Counted from the stretch's first letter, positions 48,757 through 57,897 are shown. The stretch is 64,000 bases of DNA from Bradyrhizobium iriomotense (GCF_018129405.1 NZ_JAFCLP010000020.1:62001-126000); one strand, 5' to 3'. Made by a program: numbers and translations. Notes: generated by a model from the sequence alone, not told the origin.

Positions 48757-49373
48757 GCGGCGTGCGGATCGGCATCGATTTCGACAACACGATCATCTGC
48801 TACGACAAGGTCTTTGCCGCCGCGGCGCGTCAGCGTGGGCTGGTGCCGGAGGGCTGGGAGGGGCTGAAGACCGATGTGCGGGATTACTTGCGATCCCGCA
48901 CCGGCGGCGAACTCGCCTGGCAAGGCCTGCAGGGCTTCGTCTACGGCAAGGGCATTGGCGGCGCCGAAATCTATCCGGGCGTGCGGGAATTCCTGGCAGC
49001 ATGCAGACAGGCCGGCGCCAAGGTGTACATCGTCAGCCACAAGACCCGGTTCGGACATCAGGACCCCGACCACACCGACCTGCGCGAGGCCGCACGCGGC
49101 TGGCTGCGTGGGGGCGGCCTGATCGACGCTGCGGATGCGGCGGTCGCCGCCGGCGACGTCTATTTCGAGGACACGATGGCCGCCAAGGTCGAGCGACTCG
49201 CGAGCCTGGAGCTCGACATCTTCATCGACGATCTCGTCGAGGTCTTCGAGCAACCGCATTTCCCGAAGGGCACGCGATCGATCCTGTTCACGCGTTCGCA
49301 ACCCCCGCACCCCGAACATTGCAAGCCGATCGCGACATGGGCCGGCATCCGCAACGAAGTGTTTGCGGCATGA
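48753..49373 (+). CDS. HAD-superfamily phosphatase-like protein
   Basis: A 206-residue HAD-fold protein. Motif I is GIDFDNTIICYD (DxDxT), motif II IVSHKT, and a DD pair in FIDDLVEVF marks motif IV. A phosphatase acting on a sugar bisphosphate, in the role GmhB plays for heptose, would fit the neighbours; this is inferred. GTG start overlapping the upstream stop; its own stop overlaps the next gene as ATGA. Confidence 0.75.
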   Translation: MSGVRIGIDFDNTIICYDKVFAAAARQRGLVPEGWEGLKTDVRDYLRSRTGGELAWQGLQGFVYGKGIGGAEIYPGVREFLAACRQAGAKVYIVSHKTRFGHQDPDHTDLREAARGWLRGGGLIDAADAAVAAGDVYFEDTMAAKVERLASLELDIFIDDLVEVFEQPHFPKGTRSILFTRSQPPHPEHCKPIATWAGIRNEVFAA

Positions 49374-50407
49374 GCGAGCCCGACATCAGCACAGCGGATG
49401 CGGTGGCGATCGGCAGCCGTCTGGCAGCCGCCCCGGTCGCGGCCGCCCAACCGGCGCGGGCCGGCGGCAACAACAGGGTGTTTCGGCTCGAGATGGCAAA
49501 GGGACCGGCCCTCGCCCTCAAGCATTATCCGTCCGACGGGCGCGATCGCCTGGGACAGGAATATGACGCGCTGTCGTTTCTGTCGCGCCACGGCATCATG
49601 TCGACACCGCGTCCGATCGCGAGGGATGCGGATGCGTTCTGCGCGCTGTATCAATGGTTCGACGGCGAGGCGGCGGTGCTGCGCCCCCACGACGACGATG
49701 CGGATCAACTGGCCGATTTCCTGATCGAGCTGCAGAAACTGCGCAACGCCGACGGCGCGCAGACTTTGCGGAACGCGTCAGCCAGCATCTTTTCGCCCGA
49801 GGAAGCCATCGCGCAGTACGAGCAGCGCCTGGAGGGGCTGAGGCGGGCCTCGGATGATCATCCGGACCTGCGCGCATTCATCGACGGCAGCCTGGTGCCC
49901 AGCACCTCGTTCGCTATTCGAAAGCTCCGCCTGCGCTATGCGGAACTCGGCCGGGATCCCGCAGCGGATCTTGCACCCGCACATCGCGCATTGAGCCCGT
50001 CCGATTTCGGACTGCACAATGCGCTGCGCGGCGAAGATGGCCGCCTGCGATTCATCGACTTCGAATATTTCGGCTGGGACGATCCCGTCAAGCTCGTGTC
50101 CGACACCGCGCTTCACCCCGGTAGCGATCTGCCCGAAGCCAAAGCAGATCGGTTGACCGAACGCCTCACGCAAGCTTTCGCGGCTAGGGATGACGCGTTT
50201 GCGATCCGTCGTGACGTACTGTATCCTGTGTTCGGGGCGATCTGGTGCCTGATTGTCCTGAATGCCTATTTGCCGGAAAGCCGCTCCCGACGCGCATTGG
50301 CCGCGCAAGGTGGCGATCTGACGGTCCGCCTTGCTGGTCAGCTCGACAAAGCGCGCCGGCTCCATCAAACGATTTGCCAACGTGATCCAGATCTCACCCC
50401 ACGCTGA
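49370..50407 (+). CDS. Aminoglycoside/choline-kinase-like phosphotransferase
   Basis: A 345-residue APH-fold protein, starting MSEPDISTADAV. The nucleotide-binding Lys is in ALALKHYP. The catalytic loop is SPSDFGLHN (normally HxDxxxxN) and the metal site is FIDFEYFGWDDP. In a glycan locus it may phosphorylate a sugar or transfer a phospho-group, not confer drug resistance. It overlaps the HAD gene by 4 bp and the transketolase gene by about 26 bp. Confidence 0.8.
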   Translation: MSEPDISTADAVAIGSRLAAAPVAAAQPARAGGNNRVFRLEMAKGPALALKHYPSDGRDRLGQEYDALSFLSRHGIMSTPRPIARDADAFCALYQWFDGEAAVLRPHDDDADQLADFLIELQKLRNADGAQTLRNASASIFSPEEAIAQYEQRLEGLRRASDDHPDLRAFIDGSLVPSTSFAIRKLRLRYAELGRDPAADLAPAHRALSPSDFGLHNALRGEDGRLRFIDFEYFGWDDPVKLVSDTALHPGSDLPEAKADRLTERLTQAFAARDDAFAIRRDVLYPVFGAIWCLIVLNAYLPESRSRRALAAQGGDLTVRLAGQLDKARRLHQTICQRDPDLTPR

Positions 50408-51230
50408 AGCCGCCCTCACCTGCACGCTGGACGAGCGCAGCCTTTATTTGCGCCGCCTGGTGCTCGGTTCCGTCCGCTCGGCGGGACGCGGACATGTCGG
50501 TCCTGCCCTGTCGCTGATCGAGATGGTCCGCGTGCTCTACGACGACGTGCTGCGGATCGATCCGAAGAACCCGCGCGATCCCAATCGCGACCGCGCCATC
50601 CTCAGCAAGGGACACGGTTGTCTCGCGCTCTACGCGCTCCTGGCCGATCGCGGTTTCTTCCCGCTGTCGGAGCTGGAAGGCTTTTGCGGCCCCGACAGCA
50701 TCCTAGGCGGACATCCTGAATACGGCATGGTGCCGGGGGTCGAGGCGTCGACCGGCGCGCTCGGGCATGGCCTGTCGATCGGTGTCGGCCTTGCGCTAGC
50801 CGCGCGCATGCGCGAGCGCGACTACCGGACCTTCGTCCTGCTCGGCGACGGCGAGATCAACGAGGGATCGGTGTGGGAAGCTGCGATGGGCGCGGCCAAG
50901 CACGGGCTCGACAACCTGATCGCGCTGATCGACTACAACAAGCTGCAGAGCTACGGGCCTACCGACTACGTGCTGCCGCTGGAGCCGCTTGCGGACAAGT
51001 GGCGCAGCTTCGGCTTCGCCGTGCAGGAGGTCAACGGCCACGACGTCGACGCCCTGCGCCGCGTGCTGAAGCAGGTCCCGGCCGTTGCGGGGAAACCCAC
51101 CGCCATCATCTGCCATACCGTCAAGGGCAAGGGTCTTCCGGCAGCGGAATCCAACGCCGACTGGCATCACAAGAACAAGCTGACCGACAGCGAGCTCGAC
51201 GCCATTCGCGTTGCTGTCGGCGATTTTTGA
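50382..51230 (+). CDS. Transketolase N-terminal (TPP-binding) subunit
   Basis: A 282-residue protein covering the thiamine-diphosphate half of transketolase. RGHVGPALS, the GHG loop, and the TPP motif GDGEINEGS followed by LIDYNK are intact. It starts most plausibly at a GTG at 50382, inside the end of the kinase gene; no good ribosome-binding site is seen there, so the start is uncertain. With the following gene it forms a split two-subunit transketolase that moves two-carbon ketol units between sugar phosphates. Confidence 0.88.
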   Translation: MIQISPHAEAALTCTLDERSLYLRRLVLGSVRSAGRGHVGPALSLIEMVRVLYDDVLRIDPKNPRDPNRDRAILSKGHGCLALYALLADRGFFPLSELEGFCGPDSILGGHPEYGMVPGVEASTGALGHGLSIGVGLALAARMRERDYRTFVLLGDGEINEGSVWEAAMGAAKHGLDNLIALIDYNKLQSYGPTDYVLPLEPLADKWRSFGFAVQEVNGHDVDALRRVLKQVPAVAGKPTAIICHTVKGKGLPAAESNADWHHKNKLTDSELDAIRVAVGDF

Positions 51231-51240
51231 TCGGCTCCCC

Positions 51241-52200
51241 ATGCGCAACACCGCGATGAACATGGTCCACAAGCTCGCCACGCGCGACGAGCGTGTGCTT
51301 TACATCGGCTCCGATCCCGGCGCCGGTACGCTGCGCGCGATGAGCAAGGAGTTTCCCAAGCGCCACCTGATCGAGGGCATTTCGGAGGCGCACATCATCG
51401 GCATGTCGGCCGGCCTCGCGATGGAGGGCTTCGTGCCCTACGTCAACACCATCGCGACCTTCCTGACGCGGCGTTGCTATGAGCAGGTGGCGGTCGATCT
51501 CTGCCTGCACAATCTGCCGGTACGGCTGATCGCCAACGGCGGCGGCCTCGTCTATGCTCCGCTCGGCCCCACCCACCAGGCGATCGAGGACATCGCCATC
51601 ATGCGGGCGCTGCCGAACATGACGGTGATCTGCCCGTGCGACGCCGACGAGGCGGCGCGCATGATGGAGCAGACGCTGGACTGGAAGGGCCCGGTCTACA
51701 TCCGGCTCGGCAAGGGCGGCGACGCCATCGTCTCCAAGGCCGAGCACGGCTTCGAGATCGGCAAGGCCATCCTGATGCGGCCGCCCGGCGACGTCCTCAT
51801 GGTGACCACCGGCATCATGCTCCAGCGCGCCCTCGCTGCAGCCGACCTGCTGGCCGCGCAAGGCATCCGCTCCGGCATCCTGCACATGCACACCGTCAAG
51901 CCGCTCGACACCGAGGCGCTGCTGCAGGCCATCCGCGGCATCAGGCTCGTGGCGACGCTCGAGGAGCACGTCCCCTCCGGCGGCCTCGGCAGCGCGGTCG
52001 CGGAGACGCTGATCGACAAGCTCGGATCAAACCTGCCCGCGATGCTTCGGCTGTCGCTGCCGGACCGCTTCATGCACAATTACGGCTCGCAGGACTCGCT
52101 GCTGAAGAAGCACGGGCTCTCCGCCAACGCCATTGCGACCTCGATCGAGCATGCGCTCGCGGCGTCGCGCACCTCCTCTCCTCAACTTCATTCCACCTGA
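51241..52200 (+). CDS. Transketolase C-terminal subunit
   Basis: A 319-residue protein with the pyrimidine-binding and C-terminal domains of transketolase. It starts MRNTAMNMVHKLATRDERV; ISEAHIIGMSAGLAMEG carries the catalytic Glu that activates the cofactor, and ANGGGLVYAPLGPTHQAIEDIAIMR is the substrate-binding region. It begins 10 bp after its partner. Split forms are common in specialised sugar loci. Confidence 0.9.
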   Translation: MRNTAMNMVHKLATRDERVLYIGSDPGAGTLRAMSKEFPKRHLIEGISEAHIIGMSAGLAMEGFVPYVNTIATFLTRRCYEQVAVDLCLHNLPVRLIANGGGLVYAPLGPTHQAIEDIAIMRALPNMTVICPCDADEAARMMEQTLDWKGPVYIRLGKGGDAIVSKAEHGFEIGKAILMRPPGDVLMVTTGIMLQRALAAADLLAAQGIRSGILHMHTVKPLDTEALLQAIRGIRLVATLEEHVPSGGLGSAVAETLIDKLGSNLPAMLRLSLPDRFMHNYGSQDSLLKKHGLSANAIATSIEHALAASRTSSPQLHST

Positions 52201-52208
52201 CGGGTCAC

Positions 52209-53315
52209 ATGTACGACGTTCGATATTCCTATCTGCTCGAGCAATTCGCCGATCCCGCGCCGATCCTCGCCGAGATCGGCCGCCTGGTGGCGACCGGTGA
52301 CTTCACTCTTGGCAAGCCCGTCGCCGAATTCGAGAAGCGCTTTGCCGAGCTGATCGGCGTGCGTCACGCCATCGGCGTCGGATCCGGCACCGATGCGCTC
52401 AAGCTGCCGCTCAAGGCGCTCGGCATCGGTCATGGCGACGAGGTCATCACCGCCGCCAACACCTTCATCGCCACGGTCGGCGCGATCGCGGAGACCGGCG
52501 CGACGCCGGTTCTGGTCGACTGCGACGATTCCTTCTGCATGAATGTCGACTACGTCGAGGCGGCGATCACTGAGAAGACCAAGGCGATCATGCCGGTCCA
52601 GCTGACCGGCGAGGTCACCGACATGGGCAAGCTGATGGCGATCGCCCAGCGCCACAACATCCCCGTGGTCGAGGATGCCTGCCAGGGCATTCTGTCGGAG
52701 TTCGCCGGAAAGCGCTCCGGCACCCACGGCATCGCGGCGGGTTTTTCGCTACATCCGCTCAAGAACCTCAATGTCTGGGGCGATGCCGGTGTCGTCGTCA
52801 CCAATGACGACGGCATGAACGAGAAGCTCCGCCTGATCCGCAACCACGGCATGAAGAACCGCGACGAGATCGCCATCCTCGGCTGCAACTCGCGGCTCGA
52901 TTCCTTGCAGGCAGTTGTCGGCAACTGGCTGATCGGCCAGACCAGCGAGATCACGCGGCGCCGGATCGAGAACGCGGCCTATTACGATGCGGGTCTTGCC
53001 GGCCTGCCCGGCCTGCGCGTTCCGCCGCGCCGGCCCAACGTGAAGCACGTCTATCATCTCTACATGGTGTTCGCCGAACGCCGCGACGAGCTCTACAAGT
53101 ACTGCCTGGACAACGGCATCGAGGCCAAGATCCACTATCCGATCCCGCTGTATCAGCAGGAAGGCCTCAAGCATCTCGGTTACGCGCCGGGCACGTTCCC
53201 GGTCACCGACCGCCATGCCAAGGAAGTCATCAGCTTCCCCGTCGATCAGCACCTGACACGTGCCCAGCAGGACCGCGTCATCGAGACCGTCAGGAAGTTC
53301 TGCCATGGACGCTGA
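52209..53315 (+). CDS. DegT/DnrJ/EryC1 sugar aminotransferase, copy 1
   Basis: A 368-residue PLP enzyme that adds an amino group to an NDP-keto-sugar. GSGTDALKLPLKAL (58-71), phosphate/PLP Asp156 in VVEDACQG and the Schiff-base Lys185 in HPLKNLNVWGDAG are present. It starts 8 bp after the transketolase subunit and overlaps the second aminotransferase by 11 bp. Confidence 0.92.
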   Translation: MYDVRYSYLLEQFADPAPILAEIGRLVATGDFTLGKPVAEFEKRFAELIGVRHAIGVGSGTDALKLPLKALGIGHGDEVITAANTFIATVGAIAETGATPVLVDCDDSFCMNVDYVEAAITEKTKAIMPVQLTGEVTDMGKLMAIAQRHNIPVVEDACQGILSEFAGKRSGTHGIAAGFSLHPLKNLNVWGDAGVVVTNDDGMNEKLRLIRNHGMKNRDEIAILGCNSRLDSLQAVVGNWLIGQTSEITRRRIENAAYYDAGLAGLPGLRVPPRRPNVKHVYHLYMVFAERRDELYKYCLDNGIEAKIHYPIPLYQQEGLKHLGYAPGTFPVTDRHAKEVISFPVDQHLTRAQQDRVIETVRKFCHGR

Positions 53316-54423
53316 CACCGGCCGCCGGCGTATCGGTTACGTCAATCTTCCCGCGCAATTCGAGGAAGAGCGCGCCGAGATCATGCAGGCGGTCGAGGAC
53401 GTATTCCGGCGCGGTGATTTCATCGGCGGAGCCGCGGTCGGAAAGCTCGAGGAGGAATTGTCGGCCTATCTCGGCTCGCCGCATGTGGTGACGCTGAATT
53501 CCGGCACCGACGCGCTGATCCTCGCCATGCGGGCGCTCAACATCGGTCCCGGTGACGAGGTCATCACCCCGCCGAATTCGTTCGTGGCCTCGACCGCCGC
53601 GATCGTCGCGGTCGGCGCCACGCCGGTCTTTGCGGATGTGCTGCCGGACCAGAACATCGACCCGGCCGCGGTCGAGGCCGCGGTCACGTCGCGCACCAAG
53701 GCGATCATGCCGGTGCACCTGACCGGGCGCATGGCCGACATGAACCCGCTGATGGCGATCGCGAGCAAGCATGCTCTCGCCGTGATCGAGGACAGCGCGC
53801 AGGCCGTCGGCTCGACCTATGACGGGCGCATGAGCGGCACCATCGGAACGTTCGGCTGCTTCTCCGCGCATCCCCTGAAGAATCTGAATGCCGCGGGCGA
53901 TGCCGGCTTCCTCGTCACCGCCGACGCGGAGCTTGCCGCAAGAATCCGCCGGCTGCGCAATCACGGCCTGATCAACCGCAGCGACGTCCAGGAATGGGGC
54001 CTCGTGTCACGGCTCGACACGCTCCAGGCCGAGGTGCTTCGCATTCGCCTGCGCCACCTGCCCTCGGTGATCGAACGCCGGCGTCGCAACGCCGCGCAAT
54101 ATCGCGCCGAGCTGGCGGGCCTGCCCTTGTTCATCCCGCCCTGCCGCAACATCGAGTTCAACACCTTCCACACCTTCGTCGTGCAGACCGACCGTCGCAA
54201 CGATTTCCAGAAATATCTTGCCGACAAGGGCATCGAGACCGCGATTCACTATCCGGTTCCGATCCATCTGCAGCCGGCGGCAGCGCATCTGGGTCATGGT
54301 CGCGGCGCGTTTCCGGTGACCGAGCGGCAGGCCAACCAGATCCTCACCCTTCCCATCAACCAGTTCCTCTCGGCCGCCGATATCAGCCATATCTGCGCGA
54401 CCGCCCGGGAGTACTTTGCATGA
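53305..54423 (+). CDS. DegT/DnrJ/EryC1 sugar aminotransferase, copy 2
   Basis: A 372-residue paralogue of the previous gene, starting MDADTGRRRIGY. NSGTDALILAMRAL, Asp163 in IEDSAQA and Lys192 in HPLKNLNAAGDAG are intact, so both copies look active. The two share the overall fold and motifs but are divergent, consistent with two aminations or a regulatory pair. The end overlaps the oxygenase start (ATGA). Confidence 0.92.
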   Translation: MDADTGRRRIGYVNLPAQFEEERAEIMQAVEDVFRRGDFIGGAAVGKLEEELSAYLGSPHVVTLNSGTDALILAMRALNIGPGDEVITPPNSFVASTAAIVAVGATPVFADVLPDQNIDPAAVEAAVTSRTKAIMPVHLTGRMADMNPLMAIASKHALAVIEDSAQAVGSTYDGRMSGTIGTFGCFSAHPLKNLNAAGDAGFLVTADAELAARIRRLRNHGLINRSDVQEWGLVSRLDTLQAEVLRIRLRHLPSVIERRRRNAAQYRAELAGLPLFIPPCRNIEFNTFHTFVVQTDRRNDFQKYLADKGIETAIHYPVPIHLQPAAAHLGHGRGAFPVTERQANQILTLPINQFLSAADISHICATAREYFA

Positions 54424-55226
54424 CGGATACCGACTTCCTCGAGGCCGATGAGCAGGCGCTGGCGCAGCGCTTCGTCGACGACGGCTTTGTCACCACGCCC
54501 GCTGACGACCGCGCCGGGCTCGACCGCATCCAGCGGCGCGCCGCCGAACTCGCGGCGGACTTTCTCAAGCTGCCGCACAGCAACGATCCCTATGCGATGC
54601 TCGACACCATCCACACGCGCGTGAGCGTGGATGCTCTCAACGGACTGCGGCTGCACGTCTTCAACGGCCTCAACGCCGAGCCCTGGTTCCGGCCGACTTA
54701 TTTCCGTCTGGCGCGCTCGACGATCGAGACCATCGTCGGCAACGAGCTTTGCATGCAGCGCCGCGTCAATCTCAGCATCCAGCTGCCCGGCGACGATTCG
54801 TCCCTGCTTGCCACCCATTCCGACGTCTGGTCGGGCGACTCGCCGTTCGAGGTCGTGGTGTGGGTGCCGCTGGTCGACGTCCGCCGCACTAAAGCGATGT
54901 ATCTGCTGCCGCCGTCCCAGAACGGCGACATGCAGGACCGGATGGCAAGCCTGCGCAGCGCCGAGGAGCTCTACAAGACCATCAAGCCGCACGCGACCTT
55001 CATCGAGATTCCCTACGGTCACGTCATGCTGTTCAACCAGACCTTGATGCACGGCAATCGCGTCAACGAGGAGCCCGGCACGCGCTGGAGCATGAACTGC
55101 CGGTTCAAGAGCATCATGTCGCCCTACGCGGACAAGCGCTTCGGCGAGTTCTTCGAGCCGATCCTGCTGCGTCCGGCGACGCGGGTCGGCATGCAGTACA
55201 AGCTGCCGGGAGGCTTCCATGGCTGA
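54420..55226 (+). CDS. Sporadic carbohydrate cluster 2OG-Fe(II) oxygenase
   Basis: A 268-residue dioxygenase-like protein. The metal triad is His133-x-Asp135 (ATHSDVWSG) and His211 (LMHGN), with Arg222 for 2-oxoglutarate. Its gene neighbours and the following LIC12192-family gene match the sporadic carbohydrate cluster oxygenase family (recognised from memory). It probably hydroxylates a nucleotide sugar or glycan; the target is unknown. Confidence 0.82.
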   Translation: MTDTDFLEADEQALAQRFVDDGFVTTPADDRAGLDRIQRRAAELAADFLKLPHSNDPYAMLDTIHTRVSVDALNGLRLHVFNGLNAEPWFRPTYFRLARSTIETIVGNELCMQRRVNLSIQLPGDDSSLLATHSDVWSGDSPFEVVVWVPLVDVRRTKAMYLLPPSQNGDMQDRMASLRSAEELYKTIKPHATFIEIPYGHVMLFNQTLMHGNRVNEEPGTRWSMNCRFKSIMSPYADKRFGEFFEPILLRPATRVGMQYKLPGGFHG

Positions 55227-55611
55227 GCGAGCCGGTCACCGCGGCTATATCGGCGCCCGGCCGCTCAACGGCAGCCGCACCCCGCAGCACGTTCAGAACA
55301 TCGTGATCCGCGACTATGCGCGGCGGAAGAACTTGCACTATCTGCTGAGCGCCGTCGAGCACATCATGCCCGGCAGCTACATGGTGCTCGAGGACATCCT
55401 GGACGAGCTGCCCCGCCTGAATGGCCTGATCCTCTACAGCATCTTCATGCTGCCGCCCGATGAGGCACGGCGACGGCAGATCTACGACCGTGTGCTGCGC
55501 GAGGGCTGTGATCTGCATGCGGCGGTGGAGGAGATCACGCTCTCGTCGCAAAAGGACATCCAGGCCGTCGAGGACATCCTGCTCGTCAACAAATTCGCGA
55601 CCATCCTGTGA
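55219..55611 (+). CDS. LIC12192-family sporadic carbohydrate cluster protein
   Basis: A 130-residue soluble protein with no transmembrane helix. RGYIGARPLNGSRTPQHVQN and IRDYARRKNLHYLLSAVEH match the family seen in scattered surface-polysaccharide loci such as that of Leptospira. Its biochemical role is not established. Its start overlaps the oxygenase gene by 8 bp, so the pair is probably made together. Confidence 0.82.
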   Translation: MAERAGHRGYIGARPLNGSRTPQHVQNIVIRDYARRKNLHYLLSAVEHIMPGSYMVLEDILDELPRLNGLILYSIFMLPPDEARRRQIYDRVLREGCDLHAAVEEITLSSQKDIQAVEDILLVNKFATIL

Positions 55612-55636
55612 CGAATCCGCGATCCGGTTAACGACC

Positions 55637-56302
55637 ATGGCCGAGGTCAACCTGCTCCAGCCGATGCACGCGTCGACCAAGCGGAACTACGTTCAGCGTG
55701 TGGTCGAGCATGACAAGGCGGAATCGGCGGCCGTGGCCCGGCAATGGGGACGCGATTACTGGGACGGCGACCGGCGCTACGGTTATGGCGGATATCGCTA
55801 CGACGGAAGGTGGCGCCCGCTCGCCCAGACCCTGATCGACCGCTATGGCATCAAGCCCGGCATGAGCGTGCTCGATGTCGGCTGCGGCAAGGGCTATCTG
55901 CTCTACGAGTTCACCCAACTCGTCCCCGACCTCACGATCGCCGGCATCGACATCTCCGACTATGGCATCGCCAACGCCAAGGAGGAGGTGCGGCCGCACC
56001 TGAAGGTCGGCAGCGCCGTCGAGCTCCCCTACCCCGACCACAGCTTCGACCTCGTGGTGTCACTCGGCGTGCTGCACAACCTTCCGCTCGAGGACGTCTT
56101 CCGCGCGGTGCCTGAGATCGAACGCGTCGGACGCGGCGCCTCGAAATATCTGATGGTGGAATCGTTCCGCAACGAGCGCGAGAAGGCGAACCTCCTCTAC
56201 TGGCAGCTCACCTGCCTGAGCTTCCACGGTCCGGAAACCTGGGCCTGGATCTATGACAAATGCGGCTATCGAGGCGACCATGGGTTCATCTTCTTCGAGT
56301 GA
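55637..56302 (+). CDS. Class I SAM-dependent methyltransferase
   Basis: A 221-residue methyltransferase. SAM motif I is VLDVGCGKG (78-86), motif II includes AGIDISDYGIANA, and LPYPDHSFDLVVSLGVLHNLP is the post-I/motif IV region. Short N-terminus. It overlaps the cupin gene by about 23 bp. Target probably a sugar hydroxyl or amino group; inferred from context. Confidence 0.85.
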   Translation: MAEVNLLQPMHASTKRNYVQRVVEHDKAESAAVARQWGRDYWDGDRRYGYGGYRYDGRWRPLAQTLIDRYGIKPGMSVLDVGCGKGYLLYEFTQLVPDLTIAGIDISDYGIANAKEEVRPHLKVGSAVELPYPDHSFDLVVSLGVLHNLPLEDVFRAVPEIERVGRGASKYLMVESFRNEREKANLLYWQLTCLSFHGPETWAWIYDKCGYRGDHGFIFFE

Positions 56303-56858
56303 GACGGCGCGTCCGCGCCCGCCGACTTCGCTGCGTGCACAAAATCCGGAAGTCTACTATTCCGACGACGCCATCGTCACCGCGGACGACGCCACGATCG
56401 CGGAGCTGAAGCGCATCGCCGCCGGCAACCCGCGTCTGCGCAGCCGGCTGTGCACGCATCCCGATCCCGCGTCCGGCCTGCACGAGATGCTGATCGTGCA
56501 TCACCGCGATGCCTATGTGCGGCCCCACAAGCATCTTGGCAAACCGGAATCGTTTCACGTGATCGAGGGCACCGCGCAGGTCGTGATCTTCGAGGATGAC
56601 GGCGGCATTCACGAGGTGCTCGAGATGGCGCCCTACGGCCAGGGCAAGCGCTGCTATTACCGCATGCCGGAGAAGGTCTTCCACTCGATCCTGATCACCT
56701 CGGAATGGCTGGTGTTTCACGAAACCACCGCAGGCCCGTTCGACCCCTCCCGCACGGCCTTTCCCGATTGGGCGCCTGATGGTAGCGACGCAGCCGCGGT
56801 CCAGGACTACGTGACGAGGACTGGCACGCTCGCCGCGGAGCATCTGGCGAGAAAATAG
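56280..56858 (+). CDS. WbuC-like cupin metalloprotein
   Basis: A 192-residue single-domain cupin. The metal site is RPHKHLGKPESFHVIEG (His83, His85, Glu90) with another His in the second motif. WbuC-type cupins accompany O-antigen genes; their activity is not well defined. Start MGSSSS has a GAGG 6 nt upstream and is preferred over an ATG nine codons earlier. Confidence 0.75.
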   Translation: MGSSSSSETARPRPPTSLRAQNPEVYYSDDAIVTADDATIAELKRIAAGNPRLRSRLCTHPDPASGLHEMLIVHHRDAYVRPHKHLGKPESFHVIEGTAQVVIFEDDGGIHEVLEMAPYGQGKRCYYRMPEKVFHSILITSEWLVFHETTAGPFDPSRTAFPDWAPDGSDAAAVQDYVTRTGTLAAEHLARK

Positions 56859-56919
56859 GCTCCGACCGCTATTGCTGCTCGACGAGCCCGCCGCGAACTA
56901 TCGAGGACGACACCAGCCA

Positions 56920-57897
56920 ATGAAGCCGCCTGCAAAAGCACTGGTTACTCTGGCCAAGTTCGCTGTCTCGATCGGCATTCTCGTATTGTTGCTGCGTGCC
57001 CAGGATTTGTCGTCCCTGAAAGCCGATCTTCTCGCTGTCAAATTGGACATGCTGGCGCTTGCAGTGCTGCTGCTGTTCGTCCAGACCTTCGTGCTCTGTC
57101 ACCGCTGGATCCTGATCCTCCGCGCCATGAAGGTGCTCCTGGATTGGCTGCCCGGCTGGCGCATTCTCATCGTCAGCACCTTTTTCAATCAGGTGCTGCC
57201 CGCGGGCGGTGACGCGGTCCGCATCTGGATGCTGCGGCGTCACGGCGTTCAATGGTCGCCAACCATCAGCAGCATCGTGGCCGATCGCTTCCTCGCCCTG
57301 TTGGCGCTTGGTGTCGTCATATTGGCAGGAATGCCGTTCCTGCTGCCACGAGTCAGCGATAATTCGCTCCTGTTCGCTATTCTCATCGTTCTCGTAGTCG
57401 CGTGTTTCGGCCTGATCGCCCTGCTCACGCTGGATCGCTGGCCGCCCCGCATCATCGCGGCCCTGCCGGACCGGATCGTGCAGTTTGCAATGCTGGTCAG
57501 GGCTCCGCTGGCGGCTGAAGGGCGCGGGACGCTGATCACGGCTGCCATCATCATCCACCTGATCACGATCGCGGCCTGTTACGTCCTCGCGATCGGCCTC
57601 GACGCGCCGCTCTCCCCGCTTAGTGCATTCGTTCTTGTTCCGCTTGTCATTCTGTCGTCCGCAGTTCCGATCTCGATCGGAGGCTGGGGCGTGCGAGAAG
57701 GCGCAATGGTTGCTGCGCTTGGCCTGGCCGGGATCGCGTCCGACAAGGCGCTCGCGATATCGGTTTTGCTCGGCCTTGGCGGCCTGATCGTGGGACTGTT
57801 CGGCGGCCTGGTGTGGCTGGTCGCACCGGAGCGCACCAATTTCAGCACAGAGCACGCAAGGGCCGTCGCCGATCGGACCGACGCCGCATCGGTTTAG
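56920..57897 (+). CDS. Flippase-like / LPG synthase transmembrane-domain protein, second copy
   Basis: A 325-residue membrane protein with about eight helices, paralogue of the gene at 43269. Shared motifs are NQVLPAGGDAVRIWMLRRHGVQW (one copy shortens the SSV segment) and VPISIGGWGVREGAMVAALGLAG. Start MKPPAKALVTLAK chosen. It is preceded by a 61-bp gap and followed immediately by the large membrane protein. Confidence 0.87.
   Translation: MKPPAKALVTLAKFAVSIGILVLLLRAQDLSSLKADLLAVKLDMLALAVLLLFVQTFVLCHRWILILRAMKVLLDWLPGWRILIVSTFFNQVLPAGGDAVRIWMLRRHGVQWSPTISSIVADRFLALLALGVVILAGMPFLLPRVSDNSLLFAILIVLVVACFGLIALLTLDRWPPRIIAALPDRIVQFAMLVRAPLAAEGRGTLITAAIIIHLITIAACYVLAIGLDAPLSPLSAFVLVPLVILSSAVPISIGGWGVREGAMVAALGLAGIASDKALAISVLLGLGGLIVGLFGGLVWLVAPERTNFSTEHARAVADRTDAASV

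Noticed and set aside
49370-50407. Aminoglycoside resistance gene
   Set aside because: The APH fold is shared by many sugar and choline kinases, the catalytic loop is atypical (SPSDFGLHN), and the gene is embedded in a carbohydrate operon.
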